A model generated the notes under the pieces. It was given only the letters and a program-made list of their open reading frames with translations, was not told the DNA's origin and made no database searches. Shown here piece by piece: positions 10,910 through 21,600 of a stretch of DNA of 64,000 bases. The stretch is taken from contig CM075195.1 of NCBI GenBank assembly GCA_037577475.1, positions 25,687,399 to 25,751,398 on the forward strand. Reading direction: 5' to 3'. This DNA comes from Chaunax sp. Z400 (Eukaryota; Chordata; Actinopteri; Lophiiformes; Chaunacidae). A program made the position numbers and the translations under genes. Each line of letters opens with the position of its first letter. Position 1 is the first letter of the stretch.

Positions 10910-13224
10910 GGACGTATGCATGTGTGTGACAAACCTAATAATATCATGAATGAAGCTCATGCTTTAACAAATTGACTGCAGCATTTTATTTTCTGGGGGT
11001 TATTATTTTCTTGAACAAAACTAATTTAGGGACACATAATACCTGCCAGGTAGCCCCACACTGATTTACGTTCTTAACCAGTCATTAAATATTGCCTTAA
11101 TTAACTCGTGTTCTTTACTAGCCTTAACCCCAACAAGAAAACACATTAATTTCTGTTAAATGCTACTGCTAACGTATCGTTAGCTTTTCCTTATTGTGTC
11201 CGGTCCGCTCTGTGGACTGGATATATAGACTGGATGTTTTCGGTTGAGATGCTGCAGCTTGATGAAGTGCTATTGTGGTAAGCTAATTCTGTTTTACAAT
11301 AAACACGCTGCACTATGCTTTCTTTTCGTTTCAACTTGTAGTGATCCCACACTTTGGACATTTTCTATCATTTCCTCTGGGGTGTTCTTTTTGCCCTCTG
11401 GTATTTTGTTCTTTCTCTTCCTCCATGACTTTGTAGTCCACGCCACGTTAGCGCAACAGTAGAAGCAAGCGCACTGCGCCATAGAAATAACCATCTGTGC
11501 AAAACACAGGGCGTTGTATAGATGTCCGGATTTAAATAAAGGCTTTTTATTAGTAATTGAGTTACTTGAGGAATTGTTTCAGCCTTATTTGAAAATAATC
11601 AGCATATATGCAAACACTGATGGCAAATTAAAGACCTAGTAGTTATACAAGAGCAGGTTTGACCTACATTTGTAACACATCATCATCATATTTCAACATA
11701 TGGCTGCAACTAACAATTGTTTTATTTACCACCACCAAGGAGGTTATGTTTTAGCTGGCACTGATTTGTTTGTCTGTTAGCAGGATTAGCATTTTGCCTT
11801 TAATGGGATAGGACAGCTGAAGATATGTGACAGGAAATGGGGAGAGAGAGTGAGGGTAGACATGCAGCAAAGGGCTGCAAGCAGGAATCTTGCAGCCTCT
11901 TGTACATGGTGTGCGCGCCTAAACCACTGCGCTATCACCGCCGTTATCCGTATATATATCCATATCTTCAAAAGTTACTGAACTACTGTACATCCTAAAG
12001 AAAACCACTGCTGGTGAAATATTGTTTTTCTTGAATAACTATCAAACTAATAATGATACCAATGAACTCATTGTGCAGTCTAGTTACTGATTTCTTTCTT
12101 GATCAGATGAATTGGTCTAGCATTTCAGAAAACTGTGAACAAACAAACTGCCCATCACAATTCCGTAAATAAATAATATACTTTCAAATAAATTACTAGT
12201 TTTGTATTGAATGATCAATACTCAAGCCCAAGATATTTGGTTTATAATGAAAAAGTAATAAAATACGACAAGAATGGTGAGACTTAGCCCAAAGTATATG
12301 TGACAATTAAAAAAATGCTTCTATGCATACACAAACCTAACATGACAATGCTTTGTTTACTATGCCAATATGACATGAAATCAAGACGGTGAAACTGTGG
12401 GCAAGCAGGTGCCAAGCACAGTTGTTAACAACAAAAACAAGCTTTTTTTTTTTATTTAAAAAGATGCTCTATGGAGTTCTCATTTTAACAAAAGTTATGT
12501 TTGCATTTGGTATTTCTCACAAAACCTCCTGTGTGTGTCTTTAAGGTCTACCAAACATCCATTTCCTTCCTCATAAATATTTGCAAAGCAGATTTTTTTA
12601 AAACCATGCATAGATTAAATCCCTATTTGCCAGCTTGCATTCTTTTTCTTCTTTGCCCATGTTAGCACATTCCAACGTTTCTTGGAGCATTAGTGCTGGT
12701 TCATGTTGAATAGTGGAATAGCACAGCAGAGTGAGCATGTTACAAACAAACAGTCCTTTTAGATTTCCCCATGTACAACAAATTATACTTAAGTCTCAAC
12801 TAAAACATATGTTCTATGACTGTCAAACAGGTCTGTACATTCCAATGTAATACTGTGTATTTAGCTTATAATATGCTTCAATATTTAAACGGCAGTGAGG
12901 TTACATGTTCCCCAACTTTTGTTTTAAAATTAACAGTATGATTCTGGAACTGAATAAAAAAATAAATATTTTGTTAATCACACAATCCAAACATGTTTAG
13001 TCCTACTTACCTTTCTTAACCTCGGCAATAACCCCATCTACAGCTGCAGCTGTCCTCTTAGCCTCTCTACTCTCCTGGTTCGCCCTGTCCTTCTGCTTCT
13101 TCTTACTGGTAGTGGAGGACAGGTCTGAGGTGTCCCCCCTACTGCTGCTTCCTCTCTGCTGAGCCCCAACACGACGGCCCACTGTCTCACTACCAGCCAC
13201 ATTGCTACCACTGCTGCTGGCCAT
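1..13224 (-). CDS. usp19: usp19, ubiquitin-specific protease 19, 5' half (10 coding exons, continues past the left edge)
   Basis: USP19 is a cysteine deubiquitinase with two N-terminal CS (p23-like) domains, a UCH catalytic core with a MYND insert, and in one isoform a C-terminal ER anchor. It acts in ER-associated degradation, HSP90-linked proteostasis and misfolded-protein secretion. Ten minus-strand exons join with consistent phases to 692 codons plus one base. They read: N-terminus with TSKKKQKDRANQES; CS domain 1 (DVFVDWKQNVNEVTVRLRC, then FTDTHCHVCFP and KKIPFHIWPSL); a polar linker of about 310 residues; CS domain 2 (MVNLQFVKNDSYEKG, FREQDFTLIFQT, NFLRLHSDCGPS, QRWGGLEAPATQ); a conserved GGAKVAV segment; and KPTCMV followed by an acidic run. 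These match human USP19 in order. The catalytic Cys box lies beyond the window. The linker is much longer than the roughly 80 residues I recall in human. Splice sites are GT-AG. Start is the ATG at 13,224. Confidence 0.95.
338..570 (-). CDS. usp19: usp19 exon U10: post-CS linker
   Basis: Reads GGAKVAVSSSPTCMEKCQPG and ends SEHVAITKTEPTVTT. The first seven residues are identical to human. The donor is ACG|gtaaac and the end is phase 0. Confidence 0.93.
571..1142. other. Intron sequence between U10 and the minisatellite
   Basis: AT-rich intron of usp19. I see no exon, RNA gene or recognised element in it. Confidence 0.6.
1143..2858. repeat. 24-26 bp minisatellite filling most of a usp19 intron
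   Basis: About 68 tandem copies of a unit of the form GTGCAGATGTAGYGTTYGT then MAACRCT. The first six copies are near-identical and CpG-containing. Others differ mainly at those CpG sites and by loss of 2 bp. Many copies carry the palindrome GTTAAC. The last, most diverged copies run to the splice donor of exon U9. There are no spacers between units, so this is a tandem repeat and not a CRISPR array. Confidence 0.97.
2860..2975 (-). CDS. usp19: usp19 exon U9: CS domain 2, end
   Basis: Reads NLIQPEQCNYSFTPSRLDIT, then KKRHSQRWGGLEAPATQ. The RWGGLEAP tail is the hallmark end of this CS domain. The donor at 2,859 is CAAG|gtctac, and a minisatellite begins within the intron's first bases (see 1,143-2,858). 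Confidence 0.95.
3386..3457 (-). CDS. usp19: usp19 exon U8: CS domain 2, middle
   Basis: A 72-nt exon reading DANFLRLHSDCGPSTVFKWQ then IKLR, matching the NFLRLHPGCGPHT region of human USP19. Phases 2 and 2 are satisfied by its neighbours. Confidence 0.94.
3546..3702 (-). CDS. usp19: usp19 exon U7: CS domain 2, first strands
   Basis: Reads LEPMVNLQFVKNDSYEKG, then VNVYMKGICRETAKVIFRE, then QDFTLIFQT. It is nearly collinear with the human second CS domain. Confidence 0.95.
3953..4322 (-). CDS. usp19: usp19 exon U6: linker continued
   Basis: Starts VVERRSQSSDRSGT and ends in an acidic segment, GSCDEEEKHDQSKEEPPLE, then LKQQE. Phase 0 at the start and 1 at the end. The donor is AAG|gtaagt. It is low in hydrophobic residues and presumably disordered. 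Confidence 0.87.
4815..4955. repeat. Small fold-back (inverted-repeat) element in a usp19 intron
   Basis: Two arms of about 59 bp (4,815-4,873 and 4,897-4,955) are near-perfect reverse complements sharing CATGACCCGCC and CCTCTGATTGGCTTGG. A loop of about 23 nt separates them. Each arm has an inverted CCAAT motif. It has the structure of a miniature inverted-repeat element. Confidence 0.8.
5460..5640 (+). repeat. Dispersed repeat, 'AAGGAGGTTATG' family copy
   Basis: Contains ACCAAGGAGGTTATGTTTT and TCTGTCAGCAGGATTA, a pair of motifs that recurs near 11,730, 30,210 and 53,835, and in reverse at 55,130, 58,480-58,660 and 58,860. A reversed partial copy (TGACAAACAAACAG) lies at about 5,098, so the pair may bound one inverted-repeat element. 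Sequences of this type are common in fish. I do not assign a class. Confidence 0.55.
6202..6771 (-). CDS. usp19: usp19 exon U5: long polar inter-CS linker
   Basis: A 190-codon phase-0 exon starting SNKKEKEAVPTETKKDKEL. It is rich in S, P, Q, T and K, with no predicted fold. It joins CS1 to CS2. The human gene has a much shorter linker here, so this is a lineage-expanded disordered segment. It is kept as coding because the frame stays open, both splice sites are good, and the flanking exons join in phase. Confidence 0.85.
6971..7107 (-). CDS. usp19: usp19 exon U4: second part of CS domain 1
   Basis: Reads GRQWSCQLQEEIEASCSRV, then GFLHVIMQKKIPFHIWPSLK. The K-K-x-P-x-x-x-W-P ending is the classic last strand of a CS domain. 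The donor is a perfect gtgagt and the end is phase 0. Confidence 0.93.
7368..7496 (-). CDS. usp19: usp19 exon U3: first part of CS domain 1
   Basis: Reads DVFVDWKQNVNEVTVRLRCGG then FTDTHCHVCFP. The tryptophan and the V-x-V-x-L strand pattern are typical of CS/p23 folds. Both junctions are phase 1 with consensus GT-AG. A run of seven G on the coding strand encodes the GG pair and could be prone to slippage. Confidence 0.93.
7497..10006. other. Large usp19 intron, left part
   Basis: AT-rich intron with no exon candidates. A diffuse repeat at about 8,440-9,030 (TTTCCATGGAAAA, then AGATATGCTCT) recurs at about 15,940-16,130, so it is a dispersed element. The rest shows nothing I recognise. Confidence 0.5.
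10007..11586. mobile_element. Probable hAT-type non-autonomous DNA transposon
   Basis: The left end reads GGGCCGCAGTAATCGATTC and the reverse complement of the right end reads AAGGCTGAAACAATTCCTC. Both follow the GGCTG(A/C)AAC...ATTCCTCGA terminal pattern of fish hAT-like repeats. The direct repeat ATTTGAAAATA flanks it exactly (9,996-10,006 and 11,587-11,597) and can be read as a target-site duplication. The inside holds a (GT)n tract and short ORFs but no transposase I can see. Confidence 0.6.
10836..10903. repeat. (GT)n microsatellite
   Basis: A pure TG dinucleotide run of 68 bp inside the probable hAT element. Confidence 0.98.
11598..13010. other. Large usp19 intron, right part
   Basis: Contains one more copy of the dispersed 'AAGGAGGTTATG' repeat at about 11,728-11,792. 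Otherwise AT-rich with no exon or RNA gene seen. Confidence 0.5.
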
Positions 13225-13389
13225 CTTCAGGCACTTGGCACTAAGAGGCCGCCCGTCGCCAGAATCACTACCGCTGCTGGGGTCAGGATCTGAGTTGTGT
13301 CTCTTCCTGCCTGGCCCGGCTATCTTGGCGATAATACTCGTTTGAACTCTCCCAGAACAGAATCAGGAAGGTTGATAAGGGATGGGGAC
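13011..13389 (-). CDS. usp19: usp19 exon U2: 5' UTR tail and N-terminus (coding 13,011-13,224)
   Basis: The acceptor follows a CT-rich tract (cctcctcag, 13,390-13,392) and the donor is AAAG|gtaagt after 13,011. The ATG at 13,224 opens MASSSGSNVAGSE and leads into TTSKKKQKDRANQES, a string conserved at the human USP19 N-terminus. The frame is open upstream of this ATG back to an in-frame TGA, with no earlier ATG, so 13,224 is the start. The exon ends in phase 1. Confidence 0.9.
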
Positions 13390-14511
13390 CTGAGGAGGAG
13401 GGCAGAAAGACATTTAATAATCAAGAGGAGAGACTGATGGTAAGCTCCATGATAGTTTGGCATCAATACGTGCCATGTACACACAGGTCTCACAGAGTGT
13501 GAAGTTAAACAACTCAGGTGATCATGACAATCTACCTTTGCTATGTTCGTATAATACACACAAAGATAAGGGGTTTGTCCACTGCTTAAAACTAATTGAG
13601 GCAAGTTTCAAATAGTTACATCACAGAACTTTACACAAACGCTCTGTCTTTAAAGAAGCATATGGCTGCACAAAACGTTGGCCGAAATATGCCCACATAG
13701 AGCATTGTCTCGTTTCCTTAGCATAGCAACAACAAGTTGCTAGCTTGGACAGTCAGATGACAAATTAAGGACATCTTATTCGGCCATTTTATTCGGAGAT
13801 CAGTAGCGCACATTTACTAAAAACATGGGTGGTGCTCCTTAAACTAACAAGCTTAACAATCTAGTTTACCATCCACAGAGTTGTTAGCGCTAGCTTGTTA
13901 AGTTATAGATTAGCCCGCCGACTGCAGAGGTTCGTTACATCTATCGCACAGGTGTCCTGGGTTGTCATGTGCCCGTCGACATTAAGTATAATATTACATA
14001 TTTACTTGTCTGTGGCGTTTACATCACGTTCATATTATCGAAATTACTTCCTTCCACCAAAATTGATCAAATCCGCACATAACATACAGTCAATAACGTT
14101 GAAACACTGTTTAAACCTAGGGTACAATAGGTACAATTTACAATAAATGAATTAATGGTATGTTGAGGTTTACCAAGCAATGTACCTAAATTAAAGGTCT
14201 TGGTTTTTATCAATCAAAATTCACCACCATCATTAATAACGTACGATGTTAGGGATGTATGGAAACATTTCATTAGTCTTTTGTGTTCACCAATCCGTCT
14301 TCCAGCAGAACACACAGGTCGTACTATCAAACGCTCCTGCAGTTTTAGAGAAGCTAACGTCATTAGCCACATCAAGCTAACGTTAGCGGACACGGAGAGG
14401 TTGGCCAACATTGACAGTTTTACGCCACCAAAACAACATGACATCTCGTGTAACCAGACAGTCTGCGACTAAATTGCCAAAATAACACTGACATTAAAAC
14501 AGGAGACTTAC
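13390..14511. other. First intron of usp19
   Basis: Bounded by the acceptor at 13,390 and the donor at 14,511. Several ORFs fall here on both strands, but none shows recognisable protein sequence or usable splice phase. Confidence 0.5.
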
Positions 14512-14650
14512 GGGGCTTAAATATGGCGACAACTGAATTCCGTTTCTGTCACAGAAGCGGCTAAGCTCCCTTCACGACCACGGGCCGCTGCGCTCCTACT
14601 CGCACTCGAAACCCCGTAGTCCACGGTGTTTCTGGAATATTCTTTCATTT
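14512..14650 (-). other. usp19: usp19 exon U1, probable 5' non-coding exon
   Basis: The minus strand has a strong donor, CCCC|gtaagt, with the exon ending at 14,512, at the edge of a CG-rich block. The next exon upstream of the ATG begins at an acceptor at 13,390, so a non-coding first exon is needed, and this is the only good candidate nearby. The 5' limit is a guess because no start site can be read directly. A YY1-like motif (ATGGCGAC on the plus strand) lies just inside it, which is typical of initiator regions of housekeeping genes. Confidence 0.55.
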
Positions 14651-14860
14651 ATCCAGGGCCCATTTCTACTAACTTTAGCTTGGTTATTTAGTATACTCAA
14701 ACTAAACACAAAAGTTGAAAACCTGCTCAGTCCGTTGTCATTCGACCTCTGCGGCACGAGTCCTGTTGTTACTTTGTTTGGAACAAATATAACGCTGCCG
14801 GGCCAAACTCAGTACGCGCCTAGGCCACTTCCTGGCTAGCGCGTTCACGTGACTCACTCT
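14520..14860 (-). promoter_or_regulatory. usp19: Probable usp19 CpG-rich, TATA-less promoter
   Basis: The sequence is locally rich in CG dinucleotides, in contrast to AT-rich DNA on both sides, and it directly precedes the usp19 first-exon donor. It contains an E-box of the TFE/USF type (TCACGTGAC, 14,845-14,853), an ETS-like site (ACTTCC, about 14,827) and a YY1-like site at 14,523-14,530. No TATA box is seen. This is typical of a broadly expressed gene. The motif assignments come from sequence alone. Confidence 0.5.
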
Positions 14861-15805
14861 CATCTCTCTCTCTCTCTGTTTAACAAGAATGGATTATTAA
14901 CTAGGAAGAAGTCAGTTCACAAAACAAAATAAACAAAAAAACATAAAGGGAAACCCTTAAAGTGGCTCCTGTATTTTTTCTTAATCTTGAGGTCCTGTAA
15001 TATTGAAGTTGCCACTGTCGAAAATAATATTACCATTAATATGTCACTTGATTTGCTTATATTGATCATATTTGTCTGTATACAAACAAACACAACCCCA
15101 GGGTAGAATAGTATTAAAGTGCTGAATAATTTCTGGAACTCTGGCCAGAATTGGATTGAGAAGCTTCTCCTTCATCTGAAGATCATCCCAGGTCCTCCAA
15201 AGTCAACCTTCAATGGTACCCATGGGCCAACTCTTTATATGGGCCTATATTTCCGCTGACAGAGCCGTGGTTGTAATACATCAAGACCCCTACTAATTTT
15301 AGACACGGACCGTGTCCTAGGTGGCAACCTAGGCCCTGTGTCATCTTCTGAGTCCGTACTAAAAGGATGTTGAAAGTGATGATGCAGCCCCGTGGTGTTC
15401 CCTGGTACCTTCTCATTTATCGGACACATAATGAGCATACAAAAACGATCACAGCATTGATGTCTGAAAATACTTTTTTTTTAGCAGTATTTTGTATCAT
15501 AAGCACTAGATTGCAAACATTTTTTACTTTCTATGTAATTGTCCATTTATGTTGGACTCAGTGGACTACCTCTGGACTCAGTGTTAACTTCCATACCTTT
15601 GCTTCAATTTTATATTGGGAGTGAAAAAAATAATGACAGAGGAGATAAGTAATTGAGATGAAGGAAAAGTAACATGTTCAATTAAGATAACTTGAATTGA
15701 AGATTACATATACCCCCAACATCCCCCCCAAAAATTGTACAACAAATCCATCAGTACATGACACATCCTCCATTCATTTGGTGACCCTAGAGTAGTGTAT
15801 ATTCT

Positions 15806-15836
<31 letters not shown>

Positions 15837-15851
15837 GTATATGTATATATG

Positions 15852-15907
<56 letters not shown>

Positions 15908-16590
15908 TATATGTGTATATATATATATGAGTCACCTTAAAATTGTCTTTCCATGGAAAACTAAAAACAAACAAACTAAGTTACTAGAAAAAGTTTGAAG
16001 CTTGTATGTATCGTTTCCCAGATATGCTCTGGATAAACAAACAAACAAAAAGATAACAGCCAAATGGACAGACGGACAAACTAATGATTAGATCCACCCT
16101 ATCATTTCATGCTGGTGGGGATAAAAAGTGAAATACACTGAACTTCCAAACATCATCAAACAACACTGATTATGTTAGCAAGACAACAATATTGTAATTC
16201 TAAACAATATACATCCAAATAAACTTGTCAGAAGGTAAATGACTTTCTGATCTCCCTCAGTTTTAATGTACATTCTTTAAGTGCCTTTTAGACTGAACTC
16301 CCCTGTCTACCAGCTCTTTGTCTTTGGACTAATGTTGACCCTGCCCTGCTGAGATGCAAACTTTGTCAAAGCAAACTCATAGATTACTGGCAGCACTAAA
16401 TATCACCCTTGCAGAACACAAAAATAGCAATGGGACACCTTAGACTCTTGCAGATCTTGGCTGCAGGCCTAAATGCAGCACAGTTGGAAATGGGACAGTA
16501 TCAAACATGGAGGCTTTTCCTTTGACCAGAATGTGTAACCTGATTGGATTCCTTACGCTCAAAGAAGCTACTTAGACAAAAAGAAATGTT
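14861..16590. other. Intergenic spacer between lamb2 3' end and usp19 promoter
   Basis: Short spacer with a (TA)n tract, a dispersed-repeat copy (about 15,940-16,130) and an unassigned moderately GC stretch at 15,060-15,470. No gene is supported. Both genes are transcribed leftward, so lamb2 transcription runs toward the usp19 promoter. Confidence 0.55.
15811..15928. repeat. (TA)n microsatellite with GTA interruptions
   Basis: About 118 bp of alternating T and A with regular TGTA interruptions. Self-complementary, so likely to form hairpins. ORFs across it (tyrosine/isoleucine runs) are artefacts. Confidence 0.97.
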
Positions 16591-18473
16591 ACATTCGTCA
16601 ACCTTTATTCACAAAACTGTGCACATGAAGCTGTGGACAGGCTTCTTTTATTACTTTTGCTTTGGGAACTGATTATCAAAATTATTGATAAATGAGGGAA
16701 TTATGTGTACAAATGTAGTTTTTTGGTATGTTCTGTTTCCTACAACACAAATGGTCATGCAGATAGTACATGAGTATATGTCCCAGACATTGACATATAA
16801 GGCACAATTAAACACTGTATACTGCAGAACTCAATGTCACTTCAGTAACACGTCCATAACTGCTTATTCTATTACAGTACATTTGATAAACATTCAATCA
16901 GTGCATCACTGGTTTGGCATTCATAAAAATAATCCAGTTGATGACTACAGGCATAACATAAAAACCAGCAAAACAAGTTTGGTAGTTGCATTTATTTTGA
17001 GTGACTTGAGTAGTTTGGTATCAGTCTTTTCTCGTCTATAGGGAAGCAAATAAGGCTATTTCTCGAAAGGTCAAACTAGACCGTTCAGTTGTGAGTTAGT
17101 ACCGTGATCAGGCTCAGCTGGACTGTTTTAGCTGTGTCTAGCAGTTGTTCACTCTGGGCAAAAGTAGCATCATCTGAGTTGAGCCGCTAGCAGTTTCTGT
17201 TTGCTGACATCGATATATTGTTCCTGTGGAGTTTTAATGTTCGACTGCAGGCAGGCTGCTTTTATCTATTCACTTAGCATAGTCAAAACAATACTTTATG
17301 TAGGGATGTACAATAGTTACCTGGTTCTCATAGCAGATACCAATAAGATAACTGATAACTTTATTTTAGTTTGTAGACTTTTTCCCTCCTCTCTGAACCC
17401 TTGCAGAACATGTATGCAAATTGTAATCACATTGTTTTTCTCTGAAACTGTAAAAAAACAACACATCCATACAAGTGACAGTATGTTTGTCTCAATAATC
17501 GACACTGCGTGGAACTACTTTTGACTCATCGCCATATTGTGGTTGTATTGACGTCACAAAAGATGTATGAACGTATGTGAGCGCTGACGGATACTAAAAT
17601 AGACGTACTGTATTTATTTTCAGACATAGAGGGAGAGTAAATGAGCCTTCAATCTAAGCAAATTTGCTGTTGTATTATGAGCTTTCTTTATCAGCTAAAA
17701 TTTTAATAATGACAGCCAATGATATAATTATCAGGTCGATAATTGATCAGTTTGATATTTATTGTGCTAATATCTCAAATTTTACTTACTTTATTTGTAT
17801 AACGGCAGACATAATACAAAATGTTTTCCTAACACTCCAGCTGGTGCATATGAAAATACTTACATTTAAAATCCATATCCTCATGATTCTGACTGAGCAG
17901 TTACATTTGAAGAGACATTTATTCAGATTTTATGTCTTCATGCACACAAAATTTCTGAAGGGAGTCGGGCGACTGTAATTTAAATGAAGTCCTTTTGCAC
18001 TGAGCACAGCTCAGAATATACATGTGTGTTAAACACTGACAGACTTCATAGAAAAATGGGGCGAGACGATGATCACTCTAAGTAAAAAAAAAAATCAATC
18101 AATAAATGGTTAAACAACAGATTGTTTGCAGTGGATTATTTTCACCCACGTCAACATATTATGGACACAGTTTGATTTTGCATGTTAAAAACATCTTGAC
18201 ACACAGATACATTTCCAGACCGTTTTAAAAATCAAAACAAAAATAATGTACACATATTAAAATAAAGTATGTGATATCAGACAAACTTCACATGTTCATT
18301 TGTGGGTAAGTATCTAAATATGATTGCAACCGTTTTAAATACTTACAAAAGACAATATGCACGAAAATATGCAAATTCAATTGCAGAATGATAAAAAACA
18401 GGACTCTTCTGTAACTTGAGGAAATGGCAGAACAACACAATGATGGACATGTCTTATAACAAGGAGTAGTGAG
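16590..18473 (-). other. lamb2: Probable lamb2 3' UTR with poly(A) signal
   Basis: Downstream of the lamb2 stop the minus strand is AT-rich with no further exon. An AATAAA hexamer (TTTATT at 16,604-16,609) is followed by a T-rich stretch (TTTCTTTTTGTC on the minus strand), a plausible cleavage signal. Other AATAAA hexamers lie nearer the stop, for example around 17,612 and 17,790, so the UTR could be shorter. Confidence 0.4.
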
Positions 18474-18610
18474 TTACTGGCATGTATTGTAGATCTGGAT
18501 CTGTTTGTTGATGTCATTGAGGATTGCTCTCATCTTGTCCTCCAAGCCATCCAGCTGACGAGCTTTCCCCTCCAACCTCCTCTGGTTCTCCTCATAGTTC
18601 TTCTCCAGCT
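18474..18610 (-). CDS. lamb2: lamb2 exon L33: C-terminus and stop
   Basis: Reads ELEKNYEENQRRLEGKARQL, DGLEDKMRAILNDINKQIQI, YNTCQ then TAA at 18,474-18,476. The final Cys forms the beta-gamma disulphide in laminins. Confidence 0.98.
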
Positions 18611-21600
18611 CTGTGGGACACAGACATTTTAGGAATGGATGCACACTAAGGCATTCACAGCAGCTGATTCTACATCTGGGAGCTAATTTTGATACAGTTG
18701 ATCACCAAATTCTTTTACATAGACTGAGGGAACACACCAGTCTGTCTAGAGAGCTCTACTTGCCCATGTTTCCAGTCTTTTTGCCAAGCTAAGCTAACTA
18801 GCAGTTTGTAGTCATCGTGCAGACTGGTATTGGTCTTCTCATGTTACTCCTGGAAAGAAACCAATTATTTATTTATAGCTAATTTTAAAAATGTCAAACT
18901 GCTTTTTTAAGATACGGGTGTGTGTCACTAAATCTGCCTTTTATGATTGGAAAAAAAGTGTGGCTGTTTTGTGTTTTTTTTTTTACTGGGACCAGGAGGA
19001 GAGAGCACATTTTAAGTCCTTATAATGGTCACTTCCCATATTTATTTTCAAGCACTTCATGTTTCCTACTCCAACTTTTTTGTCTGATATGTTGCAATGT
19101 ACAGACCAGTGAGGCCAGGCCAGTTATTTCTTTTATTGCCCTTTATCTTTACCTCCACAAAGGAGGTCATGTTTTTTTTTAACCATGTATGTTTATTTGT
19201 GTCGCAATCGGTTGAACTTAAAGGACCCAAATGCAGGCACAAAACTAATGACAAAGTAAAATGAACAAAACATAACTTTAATAAGTTAATGATTCTATAA
19301 TATAATAATTTATTAACAGAAGGCAGCATAAGAAATAACTTAGGATGTCTGGATATCCAGGTAAATCAGCCCAACAAAGAATCAAAGTAAATCCTAAAGG
19401 TGACCAAAGTACACAAATAACAGGGTAGGAACACAAAGGAAAACTGAGACACTGGGAAAACACAGGACTTAGGATCAGACACAGGAAGTGTATGACAAGC
19501 AGGAAAACACAAGGACTAAATACACACAGAAGGCAAATTAGTGACAGGTGAAAGTAACTGGGGCAAAATGGGTGGGGGAAAAAAAGAAGGACGGGAAAAG
19601 ACAAGTAAAATATGACACATGAGGTTGGCTTGATCTTTAGGAAGTTTATACAAAGAAAATTCCCCAAATTTTGTTGTCTATTTGCATGTTTTATGAAAAT
19701 GCGCCAAACAAATACAAACACATAAACCCTGTCACACACACGAATAAACACAGACATATCTTAATAAGCACCTGCGAGTCTCTGAAGCTTGTTCTGGGCA
19801 TCTCTCAGTAGCTCCTTGGCTTCATCTCTGAGGCTCTCTGCCCTTTTCTTGGCATCCTTCACAGCCTTCGCCTTTGTGTCAACCCGCTGCTGCACCTCAT
19901 GGTATTTATCCGTCAGCTGGCCGTCTAGAATCTGACCATGAACACAGGAGAAAGGCTTTTCTGTAGCAGCTGAGAACAGTTTTAATGAGACAAAGTGTGC
20001 TCACAGACACAGAAACACACCTGCTTGGCTTCATTTGCCTTGTCTCGTGCCATGGTGGCGGTTTCTTCAGCTCGGGCTGCTGCCAAGCTGTTGTTGGCAC
20101 GTTTGGTCTTTAGGGCATTGATCTCCCGTCCTAGTGTACCCAGGCGGTCCATGGCATCATTCAGGTCCTTCTCACTGTTGGATGTCTCTGACTCAATCTA
20201 AGAAGAGTACATCAGTCAAAGCAAATTCTGATCCCTCTCAAATTATGTCATCAAAAGATTTTGTTGCTTTTTTGGATTAATCGTTGTGTTTTCATTTTGT
20301 ATCACAGTGTCAGTCCATGTAATAACACGTGTGTGTGTGCTTTGAAAGTACGTTGAGCATCATTTTCAATATATCATTAAACAACCAAAACAAACTGGAC
20401 AGATATACAGTAGCTATTTGTACTATGGGGCAGCAAGAATGTACTTATAGCTGAGCTAACCAGCATTTTGGCTCACAGCATCATGTTGTTTTTCCTTTTT
20501 TTGGTTGGTTACCTGTGCCAGTCGGGCCTCAGTGTCCCCAATGTCAGCTTTGGCTCTCGCTATGGCCTTCTCTGCAGATGTCTGGGCAGTCTTAGCATCC
20601 ACCAGGGCCTGTTTCACCGTCTCTGCTGTGGTCTTTACCCCCTCAGCATGATGTCTGAAAAACAACATAGAGTTACTGACAGTGAAGGCTTTTAGAAAGG
20701 ATGAATAAATATGGAATGCTCATTGTTAGTACAAATAATTCCAAACCAACACAAGTCAGACTACCTTGCCCTCTTGGCATCCAGCAGCAGCTGCTCAGCC
20801 CTCCGGACGTCGCCCTGCGTCTGCTCCAGGATGGCGTCCACGTTGGAAAGGCTGTGGACCCGTTCCTTGATTTCATCAGCAAGGTGTCTGATCTGGAGGG
20901 GCGAGGCGGGGATGGAGAGCTCCAACACACGGTTTGCTACTGCCTCAATGCTGTCTGGGTCTGCACCGTCCTCTGGGAGAGACACATGAGGAGTGGCAGG
21001 GTTGACATACAGTGGGAGGCAAAGATGACTATTCCACATGTTCTTGGTAAACTTGGATGCACATTTAAATCTATTATAATGTATAAACCCAGCAGAATGT
21101 CAGACTCACGCGTGAGGAAGTCTCTGATCTGTTTGATGAGGTCTCTCAGGTCATTGTTGGAGTGCTCCACTTTGTTCTTGGTGATGGTGGCTTTGTCCAG
21201 AGCAGCCTGGGCTTTACCCTTGGCTTCTTCCGCCTTGCTCTTAGCCTCTGCCACCTGAATGAAAGGCAGAAATGATTATAGAGGATGCAAAAGAATGACA
21301 GATACAGATTACTCACCATAGCTGCTGTCTTTACTGCTCTTAAGAGGGGTTTGTAAGAATCATTTATTTATCATTTATGTTTTAACAAGTGCACATAGGT
21401 CCAAGAATACAGCTGCACTACTTCTTAAAACACACAGGCTGAATGTCATTTTAGCATTGGAAAGTCTAAGCCTTCAAGTCTAAGCCATTTTTTTTGCCAC
21501 AGTGGCAAAAAAATTAAACAAACACCAAAAATAACTACATCACGATCACGGTGGGATAATAACAGTTGCAAATAAGATTCAGACAGAAATTCCTGGCTTC

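Noticed and set aside
15704..15998. YIYI-rich ORFs
   Set aside because: Translations of the (TA)n microsatellite.
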